Shown: positions 1-7,162 of the stretch, one piece after another | How the letters are laid out: each line of letters opens with the position of its first letter | How positions within the stretch are numbered: position 1 is the first letter of the stretch | Assembly (NCBI RefSeq): GCF_938040765.1 | Contig: NZ_CALIAA010000144.1 | Coordinates: forward strand, 1 to 18,495 | From: an uncultured Fretibacterium sp. | GTDB taxonomy: Bacteria; Synergistota; Synergistia; Synergistales; Aminobacteriaceae | Length of the DNA stretch: 18,495 nt | Direction: 5' to 3' | Position numbers and translations under genes: made by a program | The notes under the pieces: model-generated | What the model saw: only the letters and a program-made list of their open reading frames with translations | Told to the model about the DNA's origin: nothing | Databases searched by the model: none

Positions 1-176
1 TTTGTAGGCAATAAGCAGAGAGCCGGCGAAGAATGAGCCGTGCGAATCGCTTAGATTCTTCACCAGGCGGCTTTTGCGAACCGCAGCGATGGCGTACAAA
101 GAAGTACGTTGAGCAAGGTGAGCAAAAACAACGCAGCATACAAATGAGTTAGAGTTGGAATAAGGAGGGGATCGCG
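1..176. other. Non-coding, AT-richer stretch with small hairpins
   Basis: No convincing gene is visible before the start at 177. The stretch is visibly less GC-rich than the rest of the window. It contains two short perfect inverted repeats: GAATC (44-48) with GATTC (54-58), and CGTAC (93-97) with GTACG (104-108, extendable by two G-U pairs). It also has a repeated GAGCAA/GAGCAAAA pattern near 111-126. It could be a dispersed intergenic repeat or the edge of an element, which one window cannot decide. I see no good promoter hexamers for the gene at 177. Confidence 0.4.
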
Positions 177-599
177 TTGAACTACGAAAAACTCGGCGAA
201 TGCCGGGACATGTGGGATTACCTGAGGTTCGAGCCCTGGGAGCACCGCGGCATGGCCGGGGTGGCCCGCAAGATCACCATGACGAAGACCAGCCTGCTGG
301 GCCCGGTGGCCCGCTACTACGCCTGGGACTACATCGTCTGGCGGCACAGGGGGGACGCGGATATCGCGTATCTGCTGAAGGAGTGGAAGCCCATGCCGGA
401 CGTCATGACCCAGCGATTCCTCCTGGTCGGCTCCGGACTGAAGGGCCGGAAGGTGCGCGGCTACCTTCTGGGATTCCGGGGGTTCCTGGAGGTCTACGGG
501 TACCTTCCCGGGACGGAGTGCCACAGGAAGGCCGCGGACCTCATCCCCCCGGTGGAACTGGGGCTGAAGGGGCCGGACGGAGCGAGAGAGGGCGTCTGA
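177..599 (+). CDS. Hypothetical protein, 140 aa, aromatic-rich
   Basis: I do not recognise this protein. The TTG start at 177 is chosen because a strong ribosome binding site (AAGGAGGGG, 162-170) lies six bases upstream. The product is soluble-looking, without a signal peptide or membrane segment. It is rich in Trp, Tyr, Arg and Gly, with a WDYLRFEPWEHRG stretch near residues 13-25 and a glycine-rich basic segment (GSGLKGRKVRGYLLGFRGF) near 86-104. The base composition fits the genome, so recent import is not obvious. It is convergent with the AlbA-type gene and separated from it by a GC-rich hairpin. The ribosome binding site and clean reading frame make it a likely real gene, but no function can be assigned. 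Confidence 0.7.
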   Translation: MNYEKLGECRDMWDYLRFEPWEHRGMAGVARKITMTKTSLLGPVARYYAWDYIVWRHRGDADIAYLLKEWKPMPDVMTQRFLLVGSGLKGRKVRGYLLGFRGFLEVYGYLPGTECHRKAADLIPPVELGLKGPDGAREGV

Positions 600-631
600 A
601 CGCCTGGCCGCCCATCGGCGGGAGTCCCAGT

Positions 632-667
632 CCCCGCGCCGCCCCTGCTCCCGCGCCTGGCGCGGGG
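632..667. terminator. GC-rich hairpin between convergent genes
   Basis: A perfect 9-bp inverted repeat, CCCCGCGCC (632-640) and GGCGCGGGG (659-667), sits between the stop codons of the two convergent genes. It abuts the stop of the minus-strand gene at 668. A competing 7-bp hairpin uses 650-656 with 660-666. Neither side has a T-tract, so it may end transcription only weakly or act as a 3' stabiliser. Confidence 0.4.
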
Positions 668-2320
668 TCAGCTCTCCGCCGGGTCCCGAGACCCCTCGCC
701 CGGGCTTTGGCGTACCTCCCCGCGCCGCATCCGAGCCACGGCGAGCTCCAGCTCCTCGGCCGCATTGCCGAACACAAAGTTTTTTCCGTTTCCGGGGCGG
801 ACATCCCCCTCCTCCGGCGCCGCTGCCTCGGGAGCTTCAGGCTCAGGGGACACGGACTCGGCGGCCGCGGGCTCCGGGGATTTGAACGCGTCCCCCGGCT
901 CCTCGATCATCGGACCAGCCTCCGGGTCCTCACCCAACGGAGCCAGGACGCTCTCCTCCATAGCGGGCGCATCCATGGACGCCTCGATGACGGGCTCAGG
1001 CTTTTCCTCAAGCCCCTCCTCCCTCTCCGGCGGGACGACGAGGAAGTCCGACGCGGAGACCACGGCCGGCACGCCCTCCGCAGAGGCCGGGGACTTCTCT
1101 CCCTCCTCCGCGGGGCCGACCCCGAACCGCTCCGAGGCTGTCCGATCCCCCTCGGCGTCCGACACATCCGCCGGGGCGACCGGAAGGGGCATCTCCGACA
1201 GCCCCCGGGCGGGCTCCGGCAGGGCAAGGGCGCGCTCGAGGTCCAGCTCCGCGATCGTCACGAGCTCGAGGAGATCCTGACGCAGCTCGAAACCGGACCG
1301 ATAGGAACGGACCCGGTCCAGCCCGCGCCCCTCCCCCGAGGCCGCCCCGGCCAGACGGAACATCCGCATCAGGCGCTCGTTGCGGCAGAGGCTCTCCCCA
1401 TGACGGCTGCGCGAAAGCCCGGGGTTCTCGATGCGCACCCGGTCACCGCTGCCGGTCAACCTGATGCTCCCCGCGTCGTGCTCCGCATGGACCAGAGCGT
1501 TGACGAAGCATTCGCGCAGCGCCGCCGCACAGGGCCCCGACAGGCCGGAGCAGAAGCGGGGCAGAAGGTCCGACCAGGCCCGCCACAAGTTGCGGACCTC
1601 GAAGATCTCCTCGTCCTCCGTCCCCTCGTTGAAGGCGGCACGGACCCGCGCGCTCTTCTTTCCCAGAAGGAGCCAGCCCGCCCGCGTCAATGCGCCGTCG
1701 GACAGGACCAGGGTACGGGCCCAGAACCTCTCCGGGGACAGCTCCCGCCATTCCGGACGCCGTGCGGTCACCGCCCCCCGGAACGAGGCGGCGCTCTCCT
1801 CGTGAAGGTCCGAGACGGTCAGGCCCGGAACGGCGGATTCGCCACACAGCCGTTCCAGGGCGTCCAGGGCCAACCGGAAACAGGCCCGCTTCCCCGAGAC
1901 GACGTCGACGCCCTCGATGCGGCGATAGACGCCGCGAGTATAATCGCCCCCCACGCAGACGGGCCGACGCCACCACTCCGCCGGGTCCACCCGGGCGATC
2001 AGGAGGGGAACCCCTTCCGCCTCCACGACCTGGAACGAGGACACGGTATCCGCACTGAGCACCCGCTCACCCGCCAGGACGGTCCTCAGACGGCGTTCCA
2101 GGCCGGAGGGGTCGGAGACCCCATGCACCACGGGAGCATCCTCATCCCACTCCGCCCCGAGGACAATCCAGCCCCCGACGCCGTTGGACATGCCGCAGCA
2201 GACCGCCGGAAAACGGTCCAGGGCCCCCTCCGGGAGAAACTCCCGGTCCTCCTCCGCGGTTCGGTCCAGAAAATCCGGCAGCGAGGCAAAACGGCCGGAT
2301 AAAACTCTACGTGCCTGCAC
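668..2320 (-). CDS. AlbA_2/Schlafen-like regulator with RecG-like ATPase fold and long acidic tail
   Basis: The 550-residue product resembles the COG2865-type proteins (AlbA_2 DNA-binding domain plus a GHKL-type ATPase fold) often annotated as transcriptional regulators or 'ATP-dependent DNA helicase RecG-related'. Residues about 20-140 match the AlbA_2 pattern, including EDREF, an SNGVGGWIVLG stretch (45-55) and DYTRGVYRRIEG (126-137). Residues 268-301 show an N-box-like LRECFVNALVH followed by RVRIENPG. About 360-510 is a low-complexity Pro/Glu/Ala tail, and a more ordered basic segment, NGKNFVFGNAAEELELAVA, lies near 511-529. The GTG start at 2320 follows AAGGGAG (2334-2340) at a rather long spacing of about 13 bases. 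It stands alone between non-coding flanks. The family call is fairly sure. The regulated targets are unknown, and the tail is unusual for the family. Confidence 0.75.
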   Translation of the reverse strand: MQARRVLSGRFASLPDFLDRTAEEDREFLPEGALDRFPAVCCGMSNGVGGWIVLGAEWDEDAPVVHGVSDPSGLERRLRTVLAGERVLSADTVSSFQVVEAEGVPLLIARVDPAEWWRRPVCVGGDYTRGVYRRIEGVDVVSGKRACFRLALDALERLCGESAVPGLTVSDLHEESAASFRGAVTARRPEWRELSPERFWARTLVLSDGALTRAGWLLLGKKSARVRAAFNEGTEDEEIFEVRNLWRAWSDLLPRFCSGLSGPCAAALRECFVNALVHAEHDAGSIRLTGSGDRVRIENPGLSRSRHGESLCRNERLMRMFRLAGAASGEGRGLDRVRSYRSGFELRQDLLELVTIAELDLERALALPEPARGLSEMPLPVAPADVSDAEGDRTASERFGVGPAEEGEKSPASAEGVPAVVSASDFLVVPPEREEGLEEKPEPVIEASMDAPAMEESVLAPLGEDPEAGPMIEEPGDAFKSPEPAAAESVSPEPEAPEAAAPEEGDVRPGNGKNFVFGNAAEELELAVARMRRGEVRQSPGEGSRDPAES

Positions 2321-2575
2321 GGGCCTTTTTCAACTCCCTTACGGCCGCCGGGCACGGGACGGGGTTCCCGTTTTTCCAGCGGCCAATGCTTTCCGAATCC
2401 GCTTCAAGCATACAACGCTTTCCCAAAAACGGCTACCTTTTCCCACAGCGAAGGGACGAAAACACCGCAAAAGATATCCATGGTCGCCCCAGCCGGGGCG
2501 CTCCTACGTGATCCGACAAAAATCCCCCCTGTTCGGACAGGGATGGGTCCGGACAGGGGGGCGAGCCGGGAGGAA
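2321..2575. other. Intergenic region between two minus-strand genes
   Basis: No gene is supported here. The region holds the permease terminator (2518-2561), a perfect 6-bp hairpin CGCCCC/GGGGCG (2485-2490 and 2495-2500), and a weak plus-strand terminator-like hairpin ACGGGA/TCCCGT (2354-2371) followed by four T. On the minus strand a possible -10 (TATGCT) lies around 2408-2413, but I see no matching -35. The promoter of the AlbA-type gene therefore remains unlocated. Confidence 0.4.
2518..2561 (-). terminator. Rho-independent terminator of the purine permease
   Basis: A 15-bp stem with one wobble pair, formed by 2524-2538 and 2547-2561 (CCCCCCTGT paired with ACAGGGGGG at its base), has an 8-base loop. 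Read on the minus strand it is followed by A and five T (2518-2522). It starts 14 bases past the stop of the permease gene, the classical position and shape of an intrinsic terminator. Confidence 0.9.
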
Positions 2576-3880
2576 TCAGGACAGGGTTTCCTTGAAGATG
2601 CAGATCACGGCCAAAACGGCCATGAGCCAGCTCACGTCCTTCATCCTGCCGCTCAGGATCTTGATCAGGACGTAGGAGACGATGGCGAACTCGATCCCGA
2701 CGGAGATGTTGTAGGCAAGGGGCATCATGATGAAGCCCAGGATGGAGGGAGCGAGCTCCGTCCAGTCGTCGAAGTTCAGGTCCCGAAGGCTCATCATCAT
2801 ATAGACGCCGACGATGACCAGGGCCGGAGCCGTCGCGTAGGAGGGCACGATCCCCACGATCGGGGTGAAGAACATCGCGGCCAGGAAGAGCACGGCGGTC
2901 ACCAGGGCGCTGAGCCCCGTGCGGCCGCCCTGCGCGATGCCGCTGGCGCTCTCGACGTAGGAGGTCACCGTCGAGGTCCCCAGAATGGCGCCCGCCGTGG
3001 TCCCGATCGCGTCGGCCAGCAGCGCGCCCCGCGCGTTCGGAAGGGTCCCGTTCTCGTCCAGGAGACCGCTGCGGTTGCAGACGCCCACCAGGGTCCCGAC
3101 CGTGTCGAAGAAGTCGACGAAGAAGAACGTGAACATGATGACCCAGAAATCGAGCCGGTTCAGCATGGAGAAGTCGAACTGCGCGAAGATCGGCGCGATC
3201 GAGGGCGGATGCGAGACGAAGGACTCGGGCAGGGCTGAGAGGTTCAGCCCCACGGCGGCGGCCGTTACCGCCAGAATGCCGATCAGCAGCGCGCCCGTTA
3301 CCTTGTAGGCCTCCAGCACCGCCATCAGGATCAGGCCCCCCAGGGCCAGGAGCGCGGGCAGGTTGCCTCTCAGGTGCCCCAGCGAGACGAGGGTCGCATC
3401 GTTCTTGACCACGATCCCCGCGCCCTGGAGGCCGATGAAGGCGATGAAGAGCCCGATGCCGCCCGAGATGCCGATCTTGAGGGACTTCGGTATGGTGTTG
3501 ACCACCATCTCGCGCAGGCGGGTCAGGGTCAGCAGGATGAAGATCACGCCCTCGACAAGTACCGCCGTCAGGGCCACGCGCCAGTCGATCTGCATCCCCA
3601 GGACCACGGAGAAGGCGAAGAACGCGTTGAGCCCCATCCCGGGGGCGAGGCCGATGGGATAGTTGGCCAGGAAGGCCATCAGGAACGTGGCCAAAGCCGA
3701 GGAGATACAGGTCGTCACCACCAGGGCATTGAAGTCCATGCCCGTCTTGGACAGGGTATCCGGGTTGACGAAGATGATGTAGGACATCGTGACGAACGTC
3801 ACGATTCCCGACAGGATCTCGGTCTTTACCGAACTGCCCCTTTCGCTGATCTTGAACTGGCGTTCCAGAAACGACATCAT
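2576..3880 (-). CDS. NCS2 family purine permease (AzgA/PbuG type, hypoxanthine/guanine/adenine)
   Basis: This 434-residue polytopic inner-membrane protein imports nucleobases, probably with a coupling cation. Family signatures are clear: an IGLAPGMGLNAFF stretch (residues 76-88), FFFVDFFDTVGTLVGV (252-267) in the substrate-site helix, and GTSTVTSYVESASGIAQGG (301-319). Length and helix pattern match AzgA/PbuG rather than UraA-type uracil carriers. The frame is open 24 codons further upstream, but the start at 3880 is preferred. There GAGGGGAG lies at suitable spacing, the next codon is another ATG, and MMSFLERQFK is a typical family N-terminus. It lies 3' of the nucleoside kinase on the same strand with a 177-base gap and has its own strong terminator. 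Substrate choice among adenine, guanine and hypoxanthine cannot be read from sequence alone. Confidence 0.92.
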   Translation of the reverse strand: MMSFLERQFKISERGSSVKTEILSGIVTFVTMSYIIFVNPDTLSKTGMDFNALVVTTCISSALATFLMAFLANYPIGLAPGMGLNAFFAFSVVLGMQIDWRVALTAVLVEGVIFILLTLTRLREMVVNTIPKSLKIGISGGIGLFIAFIGLQGAGIVVKNDATLVSLGHLRGNLPALLALGGLILMAVLEAYKVTGALLIGILAVTAAAVGLNLSALPESFVSHPPSIAPIFAQFDFSMLNRLDFWVIMFTFFFVDFFDTVGTLVGVCNRSGLLDENGTLPNARGALLADAIGTTAGAILGTSTVTSYVESASGIAQGGRTGLSALVTAVLFLAAMFFTPIVGIVPSYATAPALVIVGVYMMMSLRDLNFDDWTELAPSILGFIMMPLAYNISVGIEFAIVSYVLIKILSGRMKDVSWLMAVLAVICIFKETLS

Positions 3881-3966
3881 GATCGATACTCCCCTCTCAA
3901 ACTCTCGCTCATACCGCAAAACGGCCGCAAGGCCCCCAAAAGCCCGACGCATCTATACGACCATGA

Positions 3967-3999
3967 AAGCGCCGACAGGGAACAAAAGTTCGGGCGCTT
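3967..3999 (-). promoter_or_regulatory. Two-step hairpin in the leader of the purine permease
   Basis: The 177-base gap between the kinase stop and the permease start holds an outer 7-bp inverted repeat AAGCGCC/GGCGCTT (3967-3973 and 3993-3999) enclosing an inner GAAC/GTTC hairpin (3980-3991). A weaker GGCC-TTGC-GGCC hairpin followed by four T on the minus strand (3918-3934) could be a weak kinase terminator or an attenuator. I find no purine riboswitch core. Confidence 0.35.
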
Positions 4000-4057
4000 C
4001 CTCGATGCCGTGCCCCATAAGGGAGGCGGCAAATTCTCGAGTTACGGGTCCCGGAGC

Positions 4058-5704
4058 TCAGACATCCAGGCAGCTGCCCCCGATAAACTCCCGGATCACG
4101 GAGTTGTTGGGGATGCCGTCGATATGGACGGACGGCACGAACCGGAGGATGTTCAGCAGGCGCAGGGCCTCGCCGAACACCTCGGAGCGCTCGTCGACCG
4201 TGTGCAGCAGGGGCTCCACATAGCCCTTCAGGGCCCCCAGCTCGTAGGGCAGCGAGGAGTTGAAGATGGTGTTGGCCCGGCCCTGATAGGGAAAGATGTA
4301 GCGCATCGAGCCCCGCATGACCTTGGGATAGATCTCGAGCGTCACCTGGGCGGACTTGCCCCGCGTCCGGTGGTCCCGCACGATGCGGCGCAGCAGGCGG
4401 TTGTCCCCGGTGCTCGTCCGGTTGTGAGGGTCGATGCAGATGCCCGTCAGGGGCGAGACGAAGACGCCGAAACGGCTGTCCTCGGGCAGAAGGGACACGA
4501 TGCGGTCGTTCAGGCCGTGAATCCCCTCCATGATGAGGATGTCCGAGGGCCCCAGCCTGACGACCTTGCCCGGCCGCTTCTCCCCCTTGATGAAGTCGAA
4601 GCGGGGCGTCACGACCTCCTCCCCTGCGAGAATGCGGGTCAGGTTGTCCTCCAGCAGCTCCAGGTCCAGGGCCTCCAGGCACTCGTAGTCGTATTCGCCG
4701 TTCTCGTCGAGGGGCGTCTGGGCCCGGTTCAGGAAATAGTTGTCCATGGGCAGGGTGACGGGGTTCTTCCCGCAGACGATCAGCTGGATCTTGAGCCGCT
4801 CGGAGAAGGTGGTCTTGCCCGAGCCCGAGGGCCCGGCGATGGTGACGACCTTGATGCCGGGCCTGGAGACGATGTCCTCCGCGATGCGGCTCAGACGCTG
4901 CGAGTGGAAGGCCTCGGAGATGAGGATCAGCTCCTGGACCTTCCCGTTCGTCACGCGCTGGTGCAGGCTGCTGAGGTAATTCAGGTTCAGCACCTTCAGC
5001 CAGTGCGCGTAGTCGAAGAACACGTTTCCCAGGCCGGGGTCGGCCCGGAACGGCAGGACTCCCTCGGGGGAGTCCTGGGTGGGGAACTGCAGCACCATCC
5101 CGTGTTCGAAGAGGACGATGTCGAAGGCCCTGAGCAGCCCCGTGGAGGGGGCCATGGTCCCGCAGAAGTAGCCGTAGCGCGCCCCGCACCGATAGACCTC
5201 TACGGGATCGAGGTTCGCCCGGACGAAGAGCTCGGCGATCTCGGAGTCGCCCTGCTCCTCGAATACGCGCTTGGCCTTGTCGATGGGCAGGATCTTGCGG
5301 CTGATGGGGATGTCCTGGCGCACCATCTCGCTCATCGTCAAGTGGAGCTTGTAGACGTCGGACTGGGTCACGTCCCCGTCCTCGAACTCCCAGTAGTGTC
5401 CCTCCCCGATGGAGTGCCGCAGGATCGCCTTGCGGCCCAGGACCTTCTCGCAGGCGACGACCAGAAGGAAGTCCAGGCTCCGCCGGTAGATCCTGAGCCC
5501 GTCGGAGGAGCCCGCCGGGATGAAGTCCACGACGGCGTCGTCCTCCACGACCCACCCCAGGGGCCGGATGTAGTTGTTGACGCGCCATGCGATGATATCC
5601 ACATCGCCGCCCGGGTCCAGCTCCGCCAGGACGTTGTGGCCGTTGAGCGGCGTCTCGCTGATGACGAATCGCTTCCACCTGGGAACATTGACCGTAAAAG
5701 CCAT
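4058..5704 (-). CDS. Nucleoside (uridine-type) kinase with N-terminal TGS and ThrRS-like domains
   Basis: The 548-residue protein joins a threonyl-tRNA-synthetase-like N-terminal half to a phosphoribulokinase/uridine kinase domain. Residues 1-60 look like a TGS domain. About 65-230 resemble the ThrRS additional (editing-fold) domain. The kinase domain begins near 285, with a Walker A motif GPSGSGKT (291-298), DNYF (321-324), a Walker-B-like ILIMEGIHGLN (389-399) and a basic lid region around 436-450 (RLLRRIVRDHRTRGK). Uridine kinases phosphorylate nucleosides with a nucleoside triphosphate. This long family, known from Thermotogae and Clostridia, has a less certain substrate. Where ThrRS carries HxxxH, this protein reads RSLDF (75-79), so tRNA editing chemistry is unlikely. 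The ATG at 5704 has GGGGGG seven bases upstream and a TATAAT box 48 bases upstream. It precedes the purine permease, consistent with salvage. Confidence 0.88.
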   Translation of the reverse strand: MAFTVNVPRWKRFVISETPLNGHNVLAELDPGGDVDIIAWRVNNYIRPLGWVVEDDAVVDFIPAGSSDGLRIYRRSLDFLLVVACEKVLGRKAILRHSIGEGHYWEFEDGDVTQSDVYKLHLTMSEMVRQDIPISRKILPIDKAKRVFEEQGDSEIAELFVRANLDPVEVYRCGARYGYFCGTMAPSTGLLRAFDIVLFEHGMVLQFPTQDSPEGVLPFRADPGLGNVFFDYAHWLKVLNLNYLSSLHQRVTNGKVQELILISEAFHSQRLSRIAEDIVSRPGIKVVTIAGPSGSGKTTFSERLKIQLIVCGKNPVTLPMDNYFLNRAQTPLDENGEYDYECLEALDLELLEDNLTRILAGEEVVTPRFDFIKGEKRPGKVVRLGPSDILIMEGIHGLNDRIVSLLPEDSRFGVFVSPLTGICIDPHNRTSTGDNRLLRRIVRDHRTRGKSAQVTLEIYPKVMRGSMRYIFPYQGRANTIFNSSLPYELGALKGYVEPLLHTVDERSEVFGEALRLLNILRFVPSVHIDGIPNNSVIREFIGGSCLDV

Positions 5705-5751
5705 GAGGATCCCCCCTGCCGCGGCCCGATCGCCGCGGCCGATTTGCCTCT

Positions 5752-5757
5752 ATTATA
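5752..5757 (-). promoter_or_regulatory. Probable -10 box of the nucleoside kinase promoter
   Basis: Read on the minus strand, a perfect TATAAT lies in the context TACTATAATAGAGGC, about 48 bases before the kinase start. No good -35 hexamer is visible 16-18 bases upstream, so an activator or an extended contact may compensate. A perfect palindromic hairpin, GCCGCGGC at 5718-5725 and 5732-5739, lies in the resulting leader just before the ribosome binding site. Confidence 0.6.
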
Positions 5758-5803
5758 GTACAGCGTTTTTGGCCTCGGGCAGGCGCGAAGACGGCAAGGG
5801 GCC

Positions 5804-5831
5804 CCCTTCGCGAAAGACGATCCGCGAAGGG
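5804..5831. promoter_or_regulatory. 9-bp dyad in the divergent promoter region
   Basis: CCCTTCGCG (5804-5812) and CGCGAAGGG (5823-5831) form a perfect inverted repeat around a 10-base spacer. It lies between the minus-strand -10 at 5752-5757 and the plus-strand promoter candidate at 5858-5886. It has no T-tract. Its position suits an operator or a shared divergent terminator-like element; an operator is my guess. Confidence 0.35.
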
Positions 5832-5857
5832 CCCAGGGCGAATTCGCAGGCGGAACC

Positions 5858-5886
5858 TTTTTGCCGGCGAAGCCCTGGAGTAAAAT
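5858..5886 (+). promoter_or_regulatory. Candidate promoter of the AI-2E family gene
   Basis: A -10-like TAAAAT (5881-5886) lies 17 bases after a poor -35 (TTTTTG, 5858-5863) and is followed by GAGGGG. The distance to the TTG start at 5938 is about 50 bases. The -10 and its G-rich downstream context resemble the other promoters in this window, but the -35 is weak. Confidence 0.4.
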
Positions 5887-5937
5887 GAGGGGCAGGACGC
5901 CGAAGCAACACCCCATCCTAGCAAGGAGGACGGACCT

Positions 5938-7050
5938 TTGGACACGTTCAGAACCCCCGACGCGCTACGGCGGATCAAGGGATGGATACTGCCGTTCGTC
6001 TTCTCGTTCCTGATCCTGGCCTTCCTGACCTACGTCACGCTCGCCTCGCTCTTCCGCCCCCTGGTCTGGGCGATGCTGCTGGCGTTCGTCTCCTATCCCC
6101 TGTACCAGATGCTGCTGCGTCGCGTTCTCCCGGGGCGTCGCGGGCTCGCGGCCATGGCGATGACCCTGGCGGCCGCGGCGCTGCTCGTCCTTCCCATGAG
6201 CTTCGCCGCCATCCTGATCGCCCGGGAGTCCGACGGGCTCTTCGGCAAGGTGGCCAGCCTCGTCGGCTCCCTGGACCCCTCGAAGGGGATCTCCCCGGAC
6301 ACCCTCCTGCCGGACGTCGTCCTCAGGTACCTCAAGCCCCTGCTCGAGAGGTATCCGTTTCTCCGGGACGCCATGCGGCAGGTCGCCGGCCGGGTGACCT
6401 CCACCATGCTCCGGCTCTCTCAGGAGTTCCTGGGCGACCTCGTCACGATGCTCTACCACCAGGTCATCATCTTCGTCGTCTACTTCTTCATCCTGCGCGA
6501 CGGGCACCGCATCGTCAGCTACTTCCGGGGCATCGTCCCCCTGATGGACGACGAGCGCGAGGCCTTCATGTCCCGGGCGGACAACGTGCTCCGCGCCGTC
6601 GTCTTCGGCGTCATCGTGACGGCCGGGGTGCAGGGGGTCCTGGGGGCCCTCGGCTGGTGGTTCGTGGGGCTGCCCAACCCCGCCCTGGCCGGAGCCCTGA
6701 TGGCGCTCCTCGCCATGATCCCCTTCGTCGGGACGCCCTCGGTCTGGATCCCCGGCGCGCTCTACCTCTTCCTGTCCGACGACGTGAAGGGAGCGCTCAT
6801 CCTCGCCGTATGGGGACTCGGGGTCGTGAGCACCGTCGACAACTTTCTGAAGCCCTACTTTATCTCGGAGAAGGCCAAGATGAGCACCCTCCTCGTCTTC
6901 CTGGGGGCCTTTGGCGGGCTGGCCGCCTGGGGGTTCCTGGGCATCTTCCTCGGCCCCCTCATCCTGAGCCTCTTCGTCTTCTTCCTGGACACCTACCGCA
7001 ACGCGTGGGAGCTCTACCAGCAGGAGGGACGGGAGGACGCGCCCTCATGA
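5938..7050 (+). CDS. AI-2E family transporter (PerM/YdiK-like membrane protein)
   Basis: The 370-residue product is a polytopic inner-membrane protein of the AI-2E transporter family. Hydrophobic segments fall near residues 16-36, 41-58, 68-88, 165-186, 217-240, 250-281, 285-300 and 312-350. The family's C-terminal signature is present as DNFLKP (301-306), then a glycine-rich FGGLAAWGFLGIFLGP (325-340). Members have been linked to autoinducer-2 export (TqsA) and to Na+/H+ exchange in some bacteria. Most are uncharacterised, so a signalling role should not be assumed. The TTG start is fixed by AAGGAGGA (5923-5930), seven bases upstream. It is divergent from the nucleoside kinase and appears monocistronic, with a probable terminator at 7091-7142. 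Confidence 0.88.
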   Translation: MDTFRTPDALRRIKGWILPFVFSFLILAFLTYVTLASLFRPLVWAMLLAFVSYPLYQMLLRRVLPGRRGLAAMAMTLAAAALLVLPMSFAAILIARESDGLFGKVASLVGSLDPSKGISPDTLLPDVVLRYLKPLLERYPFLRDAMRQVAGRVTSTMLRLSQEFLGDLVTMLYHQVIIFVVYFFILRDGHRIVSYFRGIVPLMDDEREAFMSRADNVLRAVVFGVIVTAGVQGVLGALGWWFVGLPNPALAGALMALLAMIPFVGTPSVWIPGALYLFLSDDVKGALILAVWGLGVVSTVDNFLKPYFISEKAKMSTLLVFLGAFGGLAAWGFLGIFLGPLILSLFVFFLDTYRNAWELYQQEGREDAPS

Positions 7051-7073
7051 CGCGCATGGCCGGGGCCGGGAAC

Positions 7074-7087
7074 TTTTTTCGAAAAAA
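7074..7087. repeat. Perfect 14-bp A/T palindrome TTTTTTCGAAAAAA
   Basis: A perfect palindrome lies 24 bases past the stop of the AI-2E family gene in an otherwise GC-rich background. It could serve as the T-tract of a transcript end or as a protein-binding dyad. The short GC-rich sequence before it (GGCCGGGGCC) does not form a good stem. Confidence 0.5.
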
Positions 7088-7090
7088 CGC

Positions 7091-7142
7091 GGTCCCGCCC
7101 GACCTCGCGGATCAGGCCGGGAACCGCGGCGGACCTGTTTTT
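7091..7142 (+). terminator. Probable rho-independent terminator of the AI-2E family gene
   Basis: GGTCCCGCC (7091-7099) pairs with GGCGGACC (7128-7135) with one bulged base. The loop between them is long and has further pairing potential. TG and five T (7138-7142) follow the stem. The stem-to-T-tract geometry is good, but the long loop lowers confidence. Confidence 0.5.
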
Positions 7143-7162
7143 ACCCGAGGAGGACCGTGACG

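Noticed and set aside
200..2302. Very long plus-strand frame across the AlbA-type gene
   Set aside because: It is an Arg/Pro/Gly-rich antisense shadow of the GC-rich minus-strand gene, with no family motifs and no ribosome binding site.
3881..4057. Purine riboswitch before the permease
   Set aside because: The conserved three-way-junction core sequences of guanine and adenine riboswitches are not present on the minus strand.
3374..5758. Plus-strand frame of 794 codons opposite the permease and kinase
   Set aside because: Its composition (Asp, His, Gln, Gly, Val repeats) is typical of an antisense shadow, and the minus-strand genes have unmistakable motifs.
7046..7160. 37-codon ORF overlapping the AI-2E gene stop
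   Set aside because: It has no own ribosome binding site and spans the A/T palindrome and the terminator, so it is unlikely to be translated.
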